Origin: an uncultured Clostridia bacterium
GTDB taxonomy: Bacteria > Bacillota > Clostridia > TANB77 > CAG-508
Assembly (NCBI GenBank): GCA_944392065.1
Contig: CALXVO010000018.1
Span: forward strand, 1-14,962
DNA: 14,962 nucleotides
Direction: 5' to 3'
Shown here: positions 6,486 to 14,718 of the stretch, piece after piece
Numbering within the stretch: the first letter of the stretch is position 1
How the letters are laid out: each line of letters opens with the position of its first letter
Position numbers and translations under genes: made by a program
Notes under the pieces: generated by a model
Databases searched by the model: none
What the model was told of the DNA's origin: nothing
Seen by the model: only the letters and a program-made list of their open reading frames with translations

Positions 6486-8807
6486 ATGTTATGTTCAGAC
6501 TGTAAGAAAAATAATGCAGTTGTTTTTGTTAATAAGAAAGATAATGATGGAAAAAATACTCTAGAAGGATATTGCTACGATTGTGCAAAGAAAAGAGGCA
6601 TTAATCCTATTGATAGTTTAATGAAACAGGCAAATCTTTCAGAGGAAGATTTAAATAATATGACTCAGCAATTTGAGTCAATGTTTAAAGATATGTCTGA
6701 CGGTATGGATTTTTCAAATGTTAATGAAGAAAGTGAAGAATATAATCCTAATAATATTGATGGTGGAATGCAGTTTGGTGCTATTCCTTTAGGTTCTATT
6801 TTTTCAAATATGTTTGGAGCTTCAAACGAAGGAAATAATTCTAATACAGAATCTTCTTCTGGCAAGAAAAAGGTCAAAGTAGATAAAAAAAGTAATAAGA
6901 GAAAAAAAGCTTTAGATACATTTGGCACAAATTTAACTCAGAAAGCCAAAAATAATCAGTTAGATGCAGTAATAGGTAGAGATAAAGAAATACAAAGAAT
7001 TATCCAGATACTTAATAGACGTTCCAAAAATAATCCTTGCTTAATTGGTGAGCCTGGGGTTGGTAAAACCGCAATCGCTCAAGGTTTAGCTATTAAAATT
7101 GCAAATGGTAAGGTTCCTGCAAAACTTCTTAATAAAGAAGTGTATCTATTAGATATGACTGCTGTAATTGCTGGTACACAGTTTAGAGGTCAATTTGAAG
7201 CCAGAATGAAATCTATTATTGATGAATGCAAATCATTAGGAAATATTATATTAGTAATTGATGAAATTCACAATATAATTGGTGCAGGTGATGCAGAACA
7301 TTCTATGAATGCTGCAAATATATTAAAGCCTTCTCTTGCAAATGGGGAGATTCAATTAGTTGGTACAACAACTCTTAAGGAATATAGAAAATATATAGAA
7401 AAAGATACTGCATTAGAAAGAAGATTTCAGCCCGTTATAGTTGCCGAGCCTTCTGTAACTGATAGTATTGGCATTCTTGATGGCATAAAAAAATATTATG
7501 AAGATTATCATAAAGTAAAAATTTCTACTGATGTAATTAAGCAGACTGTTATTATGTCTGAAAAATATATTCATGATAGATTTTTGCCAGATAAAGCCAT
7601 AGATATTTTAGATGAAGCATGCTCTAGAATAAACTTAGACAATAAAGAATTATATGAATTAGAAGTATTAAAAAACGAGCTTGCAAAAGTTCAGGAGGAA
7701 AAAGAAGAAGCAGCACAAGCCGATTCTACAGAGGACTATCAGAAAGCTGCTGAACTAAAAACAAAAGAATGTGCTTTAACTGAGAAAATAGATGATTTAT
7801 CAAATAAAATGGAATTAAAAAATCTAACAGTTCAAGATATTGCAGAGGTTATAGAAAGTTGGACAAAAATTCCTGTTAAGAAAATAACCGAAGCCGAAAC
7901 TCAGAAACTATTAAACTTGGAAAATAATCTTCATAAAAGAATAGTGGGTCAAAATGAGGCTGTTGAGGCCGTATCTCGTGCTATAAGAAGAAATAGAGCA
8001 GGACTAAAGAGTACTAAAAGACCACCTTCATTCATATTTGTAGGTCCTACTGGTGTTGGTAAAACTGAGCTTGCTAAATCTTTAGCTTACGAAATGTTTG
8101 GAAACGAAGATTCAATAATTAGAATAGATATGTCTGAGTATATGGAAAGTCATTCTACCTCTAAGCTTATTGGTTCTCCTCCAGGATATGTAGGATATGA
8201 TGATGCTGGTCAACTCACTGAAAAAGTAAAAAGAAATCCATATTCAATTGTTCTCTTAGATGAGATTGAAAAAGCTCATCCAGATGTGTTTAATATATTA
8301 CTTCAGGTACTTGATGATGGAAGGCTTACAGATGCACAGGGAAATACAGTAAGTTTTGAAAACACCATAATCATTATGACATCCAACGCAGGTTCTAATT
8401 TAAACACTAATTCCATTGGATTTGGTGGAGGACAAGTGAATAATAATGCCATAATGAATGCATTAAAAGATACCTTTAGACCTGAATTCTTAAACAGAGT
8501 AGATGAAATTGTTATATTTAACCAGTTATTACCTGATGAATTAATGCAAATAGTTGATTTAATGCTAGATGATACTAGAAAATCTTTATTAGAAAAAGAT
8601 ATAAAATTAGAAATATCTGATGATGCTAAAAAGTATTTATTGGAAAAGGGAACAGATATAAAGTATGGTGCTCGTCCATTAAGAAGAGCTATACAAAGAT
8701 ATTTAGAGGATGAACTTTCAGATATGATTTTACGTTCAGAGTTAAATAATGGTAACATTATTAATGTTACTATAAAAGATAATAATTTAAATTTTGAAGT
8801 AAAATAA
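6486..8807 (+). CDS. clpE: ClpE-like AAA+ unfoldase with N-terminal zinc finger
   Basis: This 773-residue Hsp100 protein unfolds substrates, probably for ClpP. The N-terminus is a four-cysteine zinc finger (Cys3, Cys6, Cys30, Cys33) as in ClpE and McsA, in place of the ClpC N-domain. An Asn/Ser/Lys-rich linker (about 75-145) follows. AAA module 1 has Walker A GEPGVGKT (188-195), Walker B ILVIDE (255-260) and RRF (312-314). The middle region (391-440) is a coiled-coil segment with a UVR-like EDYQKAAELK. AAA module 2 has GPTGVGKT (520-527), IVLLDE (588-593) and GARPLRR. NSIGFGG (642-648) sits where the ClpP-docking loop lies in ClpA/ClpC, which supports partnership with ClpP. B. subtilis ClpE is 699 residues; the longer linker explains most of the difference. 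AAGGAG stands 9 nt before the ATG. pgsA follows after 12 nt. A ClpC-type name is the alternative, but the zinc finger favours ClpE. Confidence 0.92.
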   Translation: MLCSDCKKNNAVVFVNKKDNDGKNTLEGYCYDCAKKRGINPIDSLMKQANLSEEDLNNMTQQFESMFKDMSDGMDFSNVNEESEEYNPNNIDGGMQFGAIPLGSIFSNMFGASNEGNNSNTESSSGKKKVKVDKKSNKRKKALDTFGTNLTQKAKNNQLDAVIGRDKEIQRIIQILNRRSKNNPCLIGEPGVGKTAIAQGLAIKIANGKVPAKLLNKEVYLLDMTAVIAGTQFRGQFEARMKSIIDECKSLGNIILVIDEIHNIIGAGDAEHSMNAANILKPSLANGEIQLVGTTTLKEYRKYIEKDTALERRFQPVIVAEPSVTDSIGILDGIKKYYEDYHKVKISTDVIKQTVIMSEKYIHDRFLPDKAIDILDEACSRINLDNKELYELEVLKNELAKVQEEKEEAAQADSTEDYQKAAELKTKECALTEKIDDLSNKMELKNLTVQDIAEVIESWTKIPVKKITEAETQKLLNLENNLHKRIVGQNEAVEAVSRAIRRNRAGLKSTKRPPSFIFVGPTGVGKTELAKSLAYEMFGNEDSIIRIDMSEYMESHSTSKLIGSPPGYVGYDDAGQLTEKVKRNPYSIVLLDEIEKAHPDVFNILLQVLDDGRLTDAQGNTVSFENTIIIMTSNAGSNLNTNSIGFGGGQVNNNAIMNALKDTFRPEFLNRVDEIVIFNQLLPDELMQIVDLMLDDTRKSLLEKDIKLEISDDAKKYLLEKGTDIKYGARPLRRAIQRYLEDELSDMILRSELNNGNIINVTIKDNNLNFEVK

Positions 8808-8819
8808 AGGAGCAAATAT

Positions 8820-9395
8820 ATGTTAAAAAATATACCAAATGCACTAACAATTGTAAGATTTATATTAATACCATTTATAGTATATTATATTCTTACTAGC
8901 CAATATATAGCTGGATTTATAGTTTTGACTATTTCTGGTTTAACTGATGTGCTAGACGGAACCATTGCTAGGAAATTTAATTTTATAACTAATTTTGGAA
9001 AGCTTATTGATCCACTTGCAGACAAGGCTACACAGATAGCTGTGCTTGCATCACTTACCTTTAAAGGAATAGTTCCTTTATGGATTTTAATGATAGTATT
9101 TATAAAAGAAATATTAATGGTATCAGGTGCATCTTTCCTTTATGGAAAAAAATTAGTAGTATCAAGTAGGTGGTATGGAAAACTTGCAACAGTTTTATTC
9201 TATGTTGCAATAGTATGTTCTTTATTTATAGAATATTGGAACACTTCTATAAATCCATCATCCCCATTATTTGGATTTGATGACTACATATATTATCTAG
9301 CAATATTCACTACAGTTTTCTCTTTAATAATGTACTTTAGGCAATTTTATCAACAAGGTTATTTAAAGAAGGAAAATTTAAAAATAGATGAGTAA
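8820..9395 (+). CDS. pgsA: CDP-diacylglycerol--glycerol-3-phosphate 3-phosphatidyltransferase
   Basis: This 191-residue membrane enzyme makes phosphatidylglycerol-phosphate from CDP-diacylglycerol and glycerol-3-phosphate, the committed step to phosphatidylglycerol and cardiolipin. The CDP-alcohol phosphotransferase signature is complete: Asp43-x2-Asp46-Gly47-x2-Ala50-Arg51-x8-Gly60-x3-Asp64-x3-Asp68. The start MLKNIPNALTIVRFILIPF is typical of PgsA, and four to six hydrophobic helices follow. Length is normal for the family. AAAGGAG (8806-8812) overlaps the clpE stop codon and lies 7 nt before the ATG, so the two genes are almost certainly co-transcribed and possibly translationally coupled. 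No separate promoter is seen. The gene ends 13 nt before a long palindrome (9409-9545) that also closes the converging bofC-like gene. Confidence 0.96.
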   Translation: MLKNIPNALTIVRFILIPFIVYYILTSQYIAGFIVLTISGLTDVLDGTIARKFNFITNFGKLIDPLADKATQIAVLASLTFKGIVPLWILMIVFIKEILMVSGASFLYGKKLVVSSRWYGKLATVLFYVAIVCSLFIEYWNTSINPSSPLFGFDDYIYYLAIFTTVFSLIMYFRQFYQQGYLKKENLKIDE

Positions 9396-9408
9396 ATTTA
9401 ACAATTTT

Positions 9409-9545
9409 TGAGCAATTGGGGACGTACTCATTTTGTGCAAGTATGGTTTGGATTTTATAATCTAAGGAGTAATAAAAATATATATACTCCTTAGAATTAA
9501 TTAGAATTTGCACTTGCACAAAATGAGTACGTCCCCAATTGCTCA
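9409..9545. repeat. 137-bp palindromic element P3 with 34-bp perfect terminal inverted repeats
   Basis: The arm 9409-9442 is the exact inverse of 9512-9545 over 34 bp, including GGGGAC at 9418-9423 and GTCCCC at 9531-9536. The centre holds a second perfect 11-bp inverted repeat, TCTAAGGAGTA (9461-9471) with TACTCCTTAGA (9485-9495). It fills the gap between the converging pgsA and bofC-like genes; the TGA stop of the latter (9543-9545) is the last three bases of the right arm. No flanking direct repeat is obvious. The perfect arms in so AT-rich a genome imply a recent arrival or strong selection. It may be a miniature mobile element or REP-like unit, and may also act as a bidirectional transcript end. 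Confidence 0.85.
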
Positions 9546-10148
9546 TTCGTAATCTTCTAAAAATTCTATTAAATTTGTGTTTCCTATTATTTCCACACCA
9601 GCTTTTAAATTAGCTATATCTTCTTCTGGCAAATATTGTGTCAATATTTCAGTATCTTCCTTTAAAGTCTTTACTCCATATTCATCTTTAGTATAAATTC
9701 CTATCACTCCATTATGATCTTGAACAAAATAATGTTCACCACAGTTTCCTTTTTCGCTCTTATATAGAATTATCTGTGTAGGAGAGTATTCTTCTAATTT
9801 CCAATTGCTAAAAACTTCCCTTACTTCTTCCTCTGTTTTACTTACTAATTCTTCTGGAATGTCTTCTGTTTCTCTAATTAAATGATCACAAGCTTCGTAA
9901 TACGTTTTTTTTATTAGAATGGCATTTGAAGATATATTTGTATCTATGGCAGAGGTTTCTAAGGTATTGTTGTAATTTTGTTGTAATAAATTTGTTTTAT
10001 TATCTTCAGAGTCTGCTAATTCTTTTCCGCTCAATAAATCTATATCTTCTGTTTGATTATTATTTGAAGAGTATATGGCAAGTCCTACTCCTAATGCTAT
10101 ACCTATAATAATCGTTATTATTACACAAATTATCCACTTTTTACTCAT
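9543..10148 (-). CDS. Membrane-anchored protein with BofC C-terminal-like domain
   Basis: This 201-residue protein has an N-terminal membrane segment (about residues 4-26), a variable Asn/Ser-rich stretch to ~75, and a conserved region to the end. The EHYFVQDHNGVIGIYTKD block followed by TEIL..YLPEEDIANLKAGVEI and the final NLIEFLEDYE match the pattern of the BofC C-terminal domain. In B. subtilis BofC is a forespore protein that delays pro-sigma-K processing through SpoIVB. In clostridia the domain occurs in many small membrane proteins of unknown role, so a sporulation function here is not established. I chose the ATG at 10148, with AAAGGA 12 nt upstream; an ATG at 10157 touches that site and a further in-frame start at 10214 has no site. 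The stop codon lies inside palindrome P3. Confidence 0.75.
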   Translation of the reverse strand: MSKKWIICVIITIIIGIALGVGLAIYSSNNNQTEDIDLLSGKELADSEDNKTNLLQQNYNNTLETSAIDTNISSNAILIKKTYYEACDHLIRETEDIPEELVSKTEEEVREVFSNWKLEEYSPTQIILYKSEKGNCGEHYFVQDHNGVIGIYTKDEYGVKTLKEDTEILTQYLPEEDIANLKAGVEIIGNTNLIEFLEDYE

Positions 10149-10508
10149 TTTTAATCTCATTCCTTTCTTAAGGCACAAATTAGTTGGAAAAGAATTAAAC
10201 TTTTGAGCAGTCAAAGCGAGTTTAAAATTTATGAGGCGTACTATGTGTATGCTGATTAAATTTTAAACGAAGTTTGACAACGTCAAAATTGTAATTATTT
10301 TTTTGGCCTTATCACATTCCTCTCTAAGTAATTTTTTCAAATGCTAAACCTTGTACATTCTCTATTTTTTAATTTAATATTAGTATGATATTTTTTTGTA
10401 AAATTATACAATTTTTCTTAAAAGTTATGTTCTTTCATCTCATATTTATAACATCAAGAATAAAATTTTCAATATGCAAAACTAGAAGGACTTCATTCTT
10501 TATTATGT
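10149..10508. other. 360-bp intergenic gap between bofC-like gene and comEC
   Basis: No open frame with a ribosome binding site is present on either strand. The part next to the bofC-like gene (10210-10287) holds a large inverted repeat and a TTTGAC-AAC-GTCAAA dyad at 10273-10287. The remainder (about 10290-10508) is AT-rich with T-runs but no convincing hairpin plus T-tract for the end of comEC, and no clear -35/-10 pair for the bofC-like gene. Confidence 0.6.
10210..10278. repeat. Long two-block inverted repeat upstream of the bofC-like gene
   Basis: The arms 10210-10231 and 10257-10278 match over GTCAAA and then, after a symmetrical 4-nt mismatch, over the 12-nt block GTTTAAAATTTA. The 25-nt loop carries a third small pairing, GCGTAC (10236-10241) with GTATGC (10247-10252), which is complete only when read as plus-strand RNA because it uses a G-U pair. 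It lies about 60 nt upstream of the bofC-like start and has no GGGAC core, unlike P1-P4. Confidence 0.7.
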
Positions 10509-13010
10509 TTAATTATCAAACATTTTATTTATTTTTATCCCATTCGTTGAATAAGTTAGTTCAATTTCTCCATTTTTATCCGTTCGATATATATTATTTG
10601 TGTATATACTAATTCTATCTAGCACTTCACTATTTGGATGCCCAAAATTATTATTTTCTCCCACTCCAATAAATACTATTTTGGGTTTTACAAGTTCTAA
10701 AAATTTGACAGTGCTTGAAGTTTTTGACCCATGATGTGCCACTTTTAATATATTGGCATTCAATTTATCTGTATTCTTATATAGTTCATAAAGTCTATTT
10801 TCTGCAATCTCTTCTATATCACCTGTGAATAACATCTTTAAACCCAATGAGTTAAAACGTGCTACGATAGAATTATTATTTAAAATATTATCATTAATTA
10901 GCTTTTCTTCTGGAAATAAAATCTCTAAATATGAATATTTATCCACTTGTATATAATCTCCTTTTTCTACTACTATAACATTTATCTTTTTATTTTTTAC
11001 TACTTTCTTAAATTTTGTTAGATTATCCGATTCTTTTCCTTGTTTTGGTATAATTATATTTTTTACTCTTAAGTTTTGGATTACAGTAAAAAGCCCACCT
11101 ATATGATCACTATCAAAATGTGAAATTAACATATAATCTATTTTTGTTACTCTTCTATCTAATAAATATGGAAGAAGTGTACTCTCCCCTACATCAAAAT
11201 TTCCAAATTCGCTACCTCCTCCATCTATTAAAATATTTTTGTTTGAAGGTGTTTTTATCAATGTGCAATCCCCTTGTCCAACATCTACAAAATATATCTT
11301 TAGAGTTTTAGGAGTTATGTTAATGGCTGCGCAACTAAAAATAATTATGATTATACCAATACATAAAATAAGTTTATGAGATTTCTTCAAAATAATAATG
11401 CACTTATTGATTATTCTTTTTGTATGATTTAATTTTAATATGGAAAATAGCAAAAAATAATAAATTATGCATTCTATTATATATGGTGTTTTTATGTATA
11501 TATTAGAACATGGTATTAATGAAGATATCTCCGCTATTTTTAGTAATAAGGATAATAAGAAATTCAATAATGTTCCTAAAAATTGTGCAAGTGGAATAAA
11601 AATAATTGAAATAAAATATACTATGAATCCAAATATAGTTACTATTTCCATAATTGGAGCTGCTAAAATATTAGAAATCCAAAACGTGAATGATATAGTA
11701 CTAAAACTATAGGCCATTATAGGAATAATTATAAAATTTGCTGAAAGCGTTATACTAAAAGAGTTTACTATATATTTTATGATTTTACGACTTATACTAC
11801 TCATTGTTTTTTGTTGTTCATTATCTTTATATTGGTTTAATTTTGTATTTGACTCTATAATCTTTATTTTTCTATTCTCTATATTTTCTTCATTTTTATC
11901 AATTTCTTTTTCAAGAGTGGTATTATCTGCAAAATTTATTTTACCTTTTGTAATTTTACTCAAAATATAATACAATTTATCTGCTGTTTTATCTCCTAAT
12001 AGCACTATTCCTATAGTTCCACCATAAGAAAGCAAAAAGCCCACATCTATAATAGCATATGGATTAGATACTATTATAATAAATGATGATATTCCCAAAT
12101 TATTTATTGTATCTGCTTTTCTATATGTGATACTTGCCAATAATACCAATATTCCCATAATACAGGCTCTCATAACAGATGCGGTAAAACCTGTTAGTGC
12201 CATAAAAAATATTAAAACACCTATAGTAAATATTTTGGCAAATTTTCTATTTGTCTTTCCTAGGAGTATGGAAAGAGCATTAACTATATAAGTAATATGC
12301 GATCCTGAAACTGCAAGCATATGTGTTAAATTGCTTTTTTTAAAATTATCTTCTGTTTGCTCCGATATTGCCTCCCTATCGCCTACTAAAATTCCTATGC
12401 ATAGAGCTGCTTCTTCTTCATTTAATACTTTATTAATGTTTTCTTTCATATTACTCTGTATGGAATTGATAATATTGCTAAGTCCATCAATTTTGTTATT
12501 TCTCAAGACTTTGTATTTGTTGGCAGTTACTGTACCATATATCTTCTTACTTTTTAAATAATTCCTATAGTCAAAGCCTTTGTAATTTCTTGCAACATTT
12601 GGTTTCTCAAATTCCCCTATAATTTCTATTTCATCTCCAAATTTTGGCATTTCTTCTTGTAAACTATTTTTTTTAATATCTAGAATTAATTTTGTATTTT
12701 CATATTTATCATCATTGTTTATTTCTTCTACTTTAATTGTATATATATATTTATAATCTTTATCTGCTGGCTCTGAAATAACAATAGCTTTTATATGTAT
12801 CTCACCAAAAACTTCAGAATATTTTTGTTCATAGTTTTTATTTAAAAGTCTTATGTGCATACATCCAATTAGCAAAATGCACAGGAAAACTAGCCATCTT
12901 TTATTTATATTGTGTAGGCATATAATTATACAAATAATGAATATAACTAAACACAAAAAGACTATACTTATTTGTAAGTATAGCCCAATTAATATTCCTA
13001 TAATATACAT
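10509..13010 (-). CDS. comEC: ComEC/Rec2 DNA uptake channel protein
   Basis: ComEC forms the inner-membrane channel that takes single-stranded DNA into competent cells. From the ATG at 13010 it is 833 residues. The N-terminal membrane segments and soluble OB-like region (about 65-165) are followed by the competence domain with HMLAVSGSHI (230-239) and ALTGFTASVMRA, and many membrane helices to ~560. The metallo-beta-lactamase domain (570-833) has VDVGQGDC, SHFDSDH (His631, Asp633, Asp635, His636), FTGD (Asp731) and AHHGS (His759, His760). All core motifs are intact. Residues ~352-409 are a hydrophilic Lys/Asn/Glu-rich insert between membrane segments. The ATG at 13010 has no ribosome binding site. 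The frame stays open ten codons further, reading IKRPICIASC, to an ATA at 13038-13040 that has GGA 9 nt upstream. That extension looks like a normal ComEC N-terminus, so the true start may be the ATA (843 residues). Confidence 0.96.
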   Translation of the reverse strand: MYIIGILIGLYLQISIVFLCLVIFIICIIICLHNINKRWLVFLCILLIGCMHIRLLNKNYEQKYSEVFGEIHIKAIVISEPADKDYKYIYTIKVEEINNDDKYENTKLILDIKKNSLQEEMPKFGDEIEIIGEFEKPNVARNYKGFDYRNYLKSKKIYGTVTANKYKVLRNNKIDGLSNIINSIQSNMKENINKVLNEEEAALCIGILVGDREAISEQTEDNFKKSNLTHMLAVSGSHITYIVNALSILLGKTNRKFAKIFTIGVLIFFMALTGFTASVMRACIMGILVLLASITYRKADTINNLGISSFIIIVSNPYAIIDVGFLLSYGGTIGIVLLGDKTADKLYYILSKITKGKINFADNTTLEKEIDKNEENIENRKIKIIESNTKLNQYKDNEQQKTMSSISRKIIKYIVNSFSITLSANFIIIPIMAYSFSTISFTFWISNILAAPIMEIVTIFGFIVYFISIIFIPLAQFLGTLLNFLLSLLLKIAEISSLIPCSNIYIKTPYIIECIIYYFLLFSILKLNHTKRIINKCIIILKKSHKLILCIGIIIIIFSCAAINITPKTLKIYFVDVGQGDCTLIKTPSNKNILIDGGGSEFGNFDVGESTLLPYLLDRRVTKIDYMLISHFDSDHIGGLFTVIQNLRVKNIIIPKQGKESDNLTKFKKVVKNKKINVIVVEKGDYIQVDKYSYLEILFPEEKLINDNILNNNSIVARFNSLGLKMLFTGDIEEIAENRLYELYKNTDKLNANILKVAHHGSKTSSTVKFLELVKPKIVFIGVGENNNFGHPNSEVLDRISIYTNNIYRTDKNGEIELTYSTNGIKINKMFDN

Positions 13011-13037
13011 ACATGAGGCAATACAAATTGGTCTTTT

Positions 13038-13056
13038 TATATTTGCTCATCCTTTC
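13038..13056 (-). promoter_or_regulatory. Ribosome binding site of comEC aimed at an ATA codon
   Basis: GAAAGGA (13056-13050) is the only good ribosome binding site upstream of comEC. The comEC-frame codon at ideal spacing (9 nt) is ATA at 13040-13038. The overlapping ATG at 13050-13048 is too close to the site and in another frame. The nearest in-frame ATG is 30 nt further on, at 13010, with no site of its own. The first upstream in-frame stop is the TGA at 13049-13047. Confidence 0.65.
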
Positions 13057-13080
13057 TATTGCCCCCAAATCAATATTTTT

Positions 13081-13108
13081 ATTATATAGTTTCTTTGCTA
13101 TTAGGCAA
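13081..13108 (-). promoter_or_regulatory. Candidate sigma-A promoter of comEC
   Basis: On the minus strand TTGCCT (13108-13103) and a perfect TATAAT (13086-13081) are separated by 16 nt. It lies about 25 nt before the GAAAGGA site of comEC. The -35 half is inside the hairpin at 13093-13142, so folding of upstream read-through RNA or a cruciform could interfere with it. Confidence 0.5.
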
Positions 13109-13142
13109 GGTTAATTTACCTTAGCCACGCTAATTAGCAAAG
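13093..13142. repeat. Nested hairpin between comEC and the NlpC/P60 gene
   Basis: CTTTGCTATTAG (13093-13104) pairs with CTAATTAGCAAAG (13130-13142) with one bulged base. Inside it GC-AAGGT (13105-13111) pairs with ACCTT-A-GC (13118-13125). A second small stem, CAAAAG/CTTTTG, lies at 13164-13180. Together they occupy the gap after the NlpC/P60 stop codon and probably shape that transcript's 3' end, although no T-run follows on the minus strand. Confidence 0.6.
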
Positions 13143-13195
13143 CAATTTGCTACAATAATGCGTCAAAAGTCTTGCTTTTGCAACACATAATTATC

Positions 13196-14662
13196 TTATA
13201 AAACTCTCCTTGCTGTGCAGAATCTAGTATTATAATACTCTCCTGGAAGTAAGCTATTTATTTTAACGCAATATCCAGAACCCGAAGACGCATGAATAAA
13301 ATTACCATCTCCTATGTAAATGCCACAATGTCCTATTTCATCCATTGTTTCATAATCCAAGAAAAAGACTAAATCTCCCACCTGTAAATTATTTAAAATA
13401 CTCGATTTAGAAGATTTATCTGCATTAACTGTTTTTCCAAGCTTTGCTTGTGCTTGTGCTCCATGCCTCATGGATATATCAAAATGATCAAACACATACA
13501 TAGTAAATCCAGAGCAATCAAATCCAGATGGACTTGCACCACCGTATACATAAGGAACTCCTAAAAATTCTTTAGCATATTCTACAACTTGACTTGCTAT
13601 AGAAGTATTATTAGACGAATTTGAGGTAGAAGTATTTACTACCTCTGCCTCTTCTTTCTCATTTGTTTTATCTTGTGTATCGTTTGTTCTATTTACACTG
13701 CCTCTATTTGTAACAGTAGTTTGGTTTTCTGATAAAAGCTCTTTTGATACATATGCATTTCCTTGACTTGTTTCTACTTCATACCAATCTCCAGATTCTC
13801 CTACTACTGTTAGAGCTGTATTTTGCTCAACTCTCATAATAACATTTGAACTTGTATTTGGTTCTTGTCTTATGTTTACAAAATCAGTTGTATACATTGT
13901 TCTTTCTGTAAAATCTGATGTACTATCATCATTTGTATTTGTGCTATCATCGTTTTGATTATCTTTTGCATCTGTATTGTTATCTGTATTGTCATCAGAA
14001 TTGTTATCTCCAGAGTTATTATTTGATGTATCTATTGTTAACGTCTCTGTTCTTACCCATCCTGAAATAGTATCTGTCTGAATATATGCCCATCCATTTA
14101 TTTGATTTATTACAGTAACTTTTGTATTATCTTTTAAATTATCTATAATACTTCCATTTATCAAAGGAACTATTCTAACTTGTGAGCTATTATTTGTTGT
14201 GGCAGCTATAAGTTCGTTTGTATCATTGTTGGTTTGAGAATCTGTTTCGTTATTAGATTGGTTCACATCATTTGTTTGAGTTGTACCATCTGAATTTATT
14301 TCACTATTGTCATCTGCATTAGTATCATTTGCGTTATTGATCGTATTATTTTCGCTACTATTTGTAACATTTGTTGTACTATTATCATTTTCACTATCTA
14401 CTATTCTTACATATTCTTTGCTAATATATCCAGTATAATCCCCATATTGTACTTGATACCAATCTCCTTCTTCTCCTAATACCTCACACTCCTGTCCTTG
14501 AGATATTTGTGCTACAATATTTGAATCAGTTGAAGCTGCTTCTCTTAAATTTAATGTTTCGGTTGTTATTTCTACAGTTGTTGCTTTAGTGATATTTGTA
14601 TATATAAATATTATAGCAACAATCAACAATGTCATGTATAATACTTTCTTTAATATTCTCAT
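13196..14662 (-). CDS. Secreted NlpC/P60 endopeptidase with three SH3 domains
   Basis: This 488-residue exported cell-wall hydrolase probably cuts peptide stems of peptidoglycan. The N-terminus is a signal peptide or anchor (about residues 5-26). Three bacterial SH3 domains follow, at about 29-88, 158-212 and 256-312, each with the LNLR/VNIR...GDWYxV..GYIS-type pattern; the second is the most divergent. They are joined by linkers made almost wholly of Asn, Asp, Thr and Ser (90-157, 213-255, 313-355). The C-terminal NlpC/P60 domain (356-488) has catalytic Cys383 in FDCSGF, His445 in IGHCGIYIG and His457 in FIHASS. The ATG at 14662 has AGGAGG 7 nt upstream and a sigma-A promoter further out; the longer frame to 14701 would overlap that promoter's -10. 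SH3 domains normally bind peptidoglycan. It sits directly after the tuf terminator as a single-gene unit. Confidence 0.94.
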   Translation of the reverse strand: MRILKKVLYMTLLIVAIIFIYTNITKATTVEITTETLNLREAASTDSNIVAQISQGQECEVLGEEGDWYQVQYGDYTGYISKEYVRIVDSENDNSTTNVTNSSENNTINNANDTNADDNSEINSDGTTQTNDVNQSNNETDSQTNNDTNELIAATTNNSSQVRIVPLINGSIIDNLKDNTKVTVINQINGWAYIQTDTISGWVRTETLTIDTSNNNSGDNNSDDNTDNNTDAKDNQNDDSTNTNDDSTSDFTERTMYTTDFVNIRQEPNTSSNVIMRVEQNTALTVVGESGDWYEVETSQGNAYVSKELLSENQTTVTNRGSVNRTNDTQDKTNEKEEAEVVNTSTSNSSNNTSIASQVVEYAKEFLGVPYVYGGASPSGFDCSGFTMYVFDHFDISMRHGAQAQAKLGKTVNADKSSKSSILNNLQVGDLVFFLDYETMDEIGHCGIYIGDGNFIHASSGSGYCVKINSLLPGEYYNTRFCTARRVL

Positions 14663-14688
14663 TGTCATTCCTCCTAAAATACGCTTAT

Positions 14689-14717
14689 AGTATATAATCA
14701 ATCACATAAAAAGTCAA
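14689..14717 (-). promoter_or_regulatory. Sigma-A promoter of the NlpC/P60 gene
   Basis: On the minus strand TTGACT (14717-14712) and TATACT (14694-14689) are separated by exactly 17 nt. The -35 box starts directly after the T-run of the tuf terminator, giving a compact end-to-start junction. The ATG is about 27 nt beyond the -10. Confidence 0.85.
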
Positions 14718-14718
14718 G

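Noticed and set aside
8303..8815. 170-codon minus-strand open frame opposite clpE
   Set aside because: It lies wholly antisense to the conserved second AAA module, has no ribosome binding site and resembles nothing; it is a shadow of clpE codon usage.
9337..9546. 69-codon minus-strand frame across palindrome P3
   Set aside because: It is made of the palindrome arms and the antisense of the pgsA end, with no ribosome binding site.
10209..10228. AGTCAAAGCGAGTTTAAA as a CtsR-like tandem heptamer
   Set aside because: The second heptamer does not match, and the bases are explained by the long inverted repeat.
10385..10612. 75-codon plus-strand frame in the gap before comEC
   Set aside because: It overlaps the conserved 3' end of comEC and has no ribosome binding site or domain.
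13930..14400. Tandem repeat or CRISPR-like array in the NlpC/P60 gene
   Set aside because: The repetitive look comes from Asn/Asp/Thr/Ser codons in linkers; there are no equal-length repeats with unique spacers.
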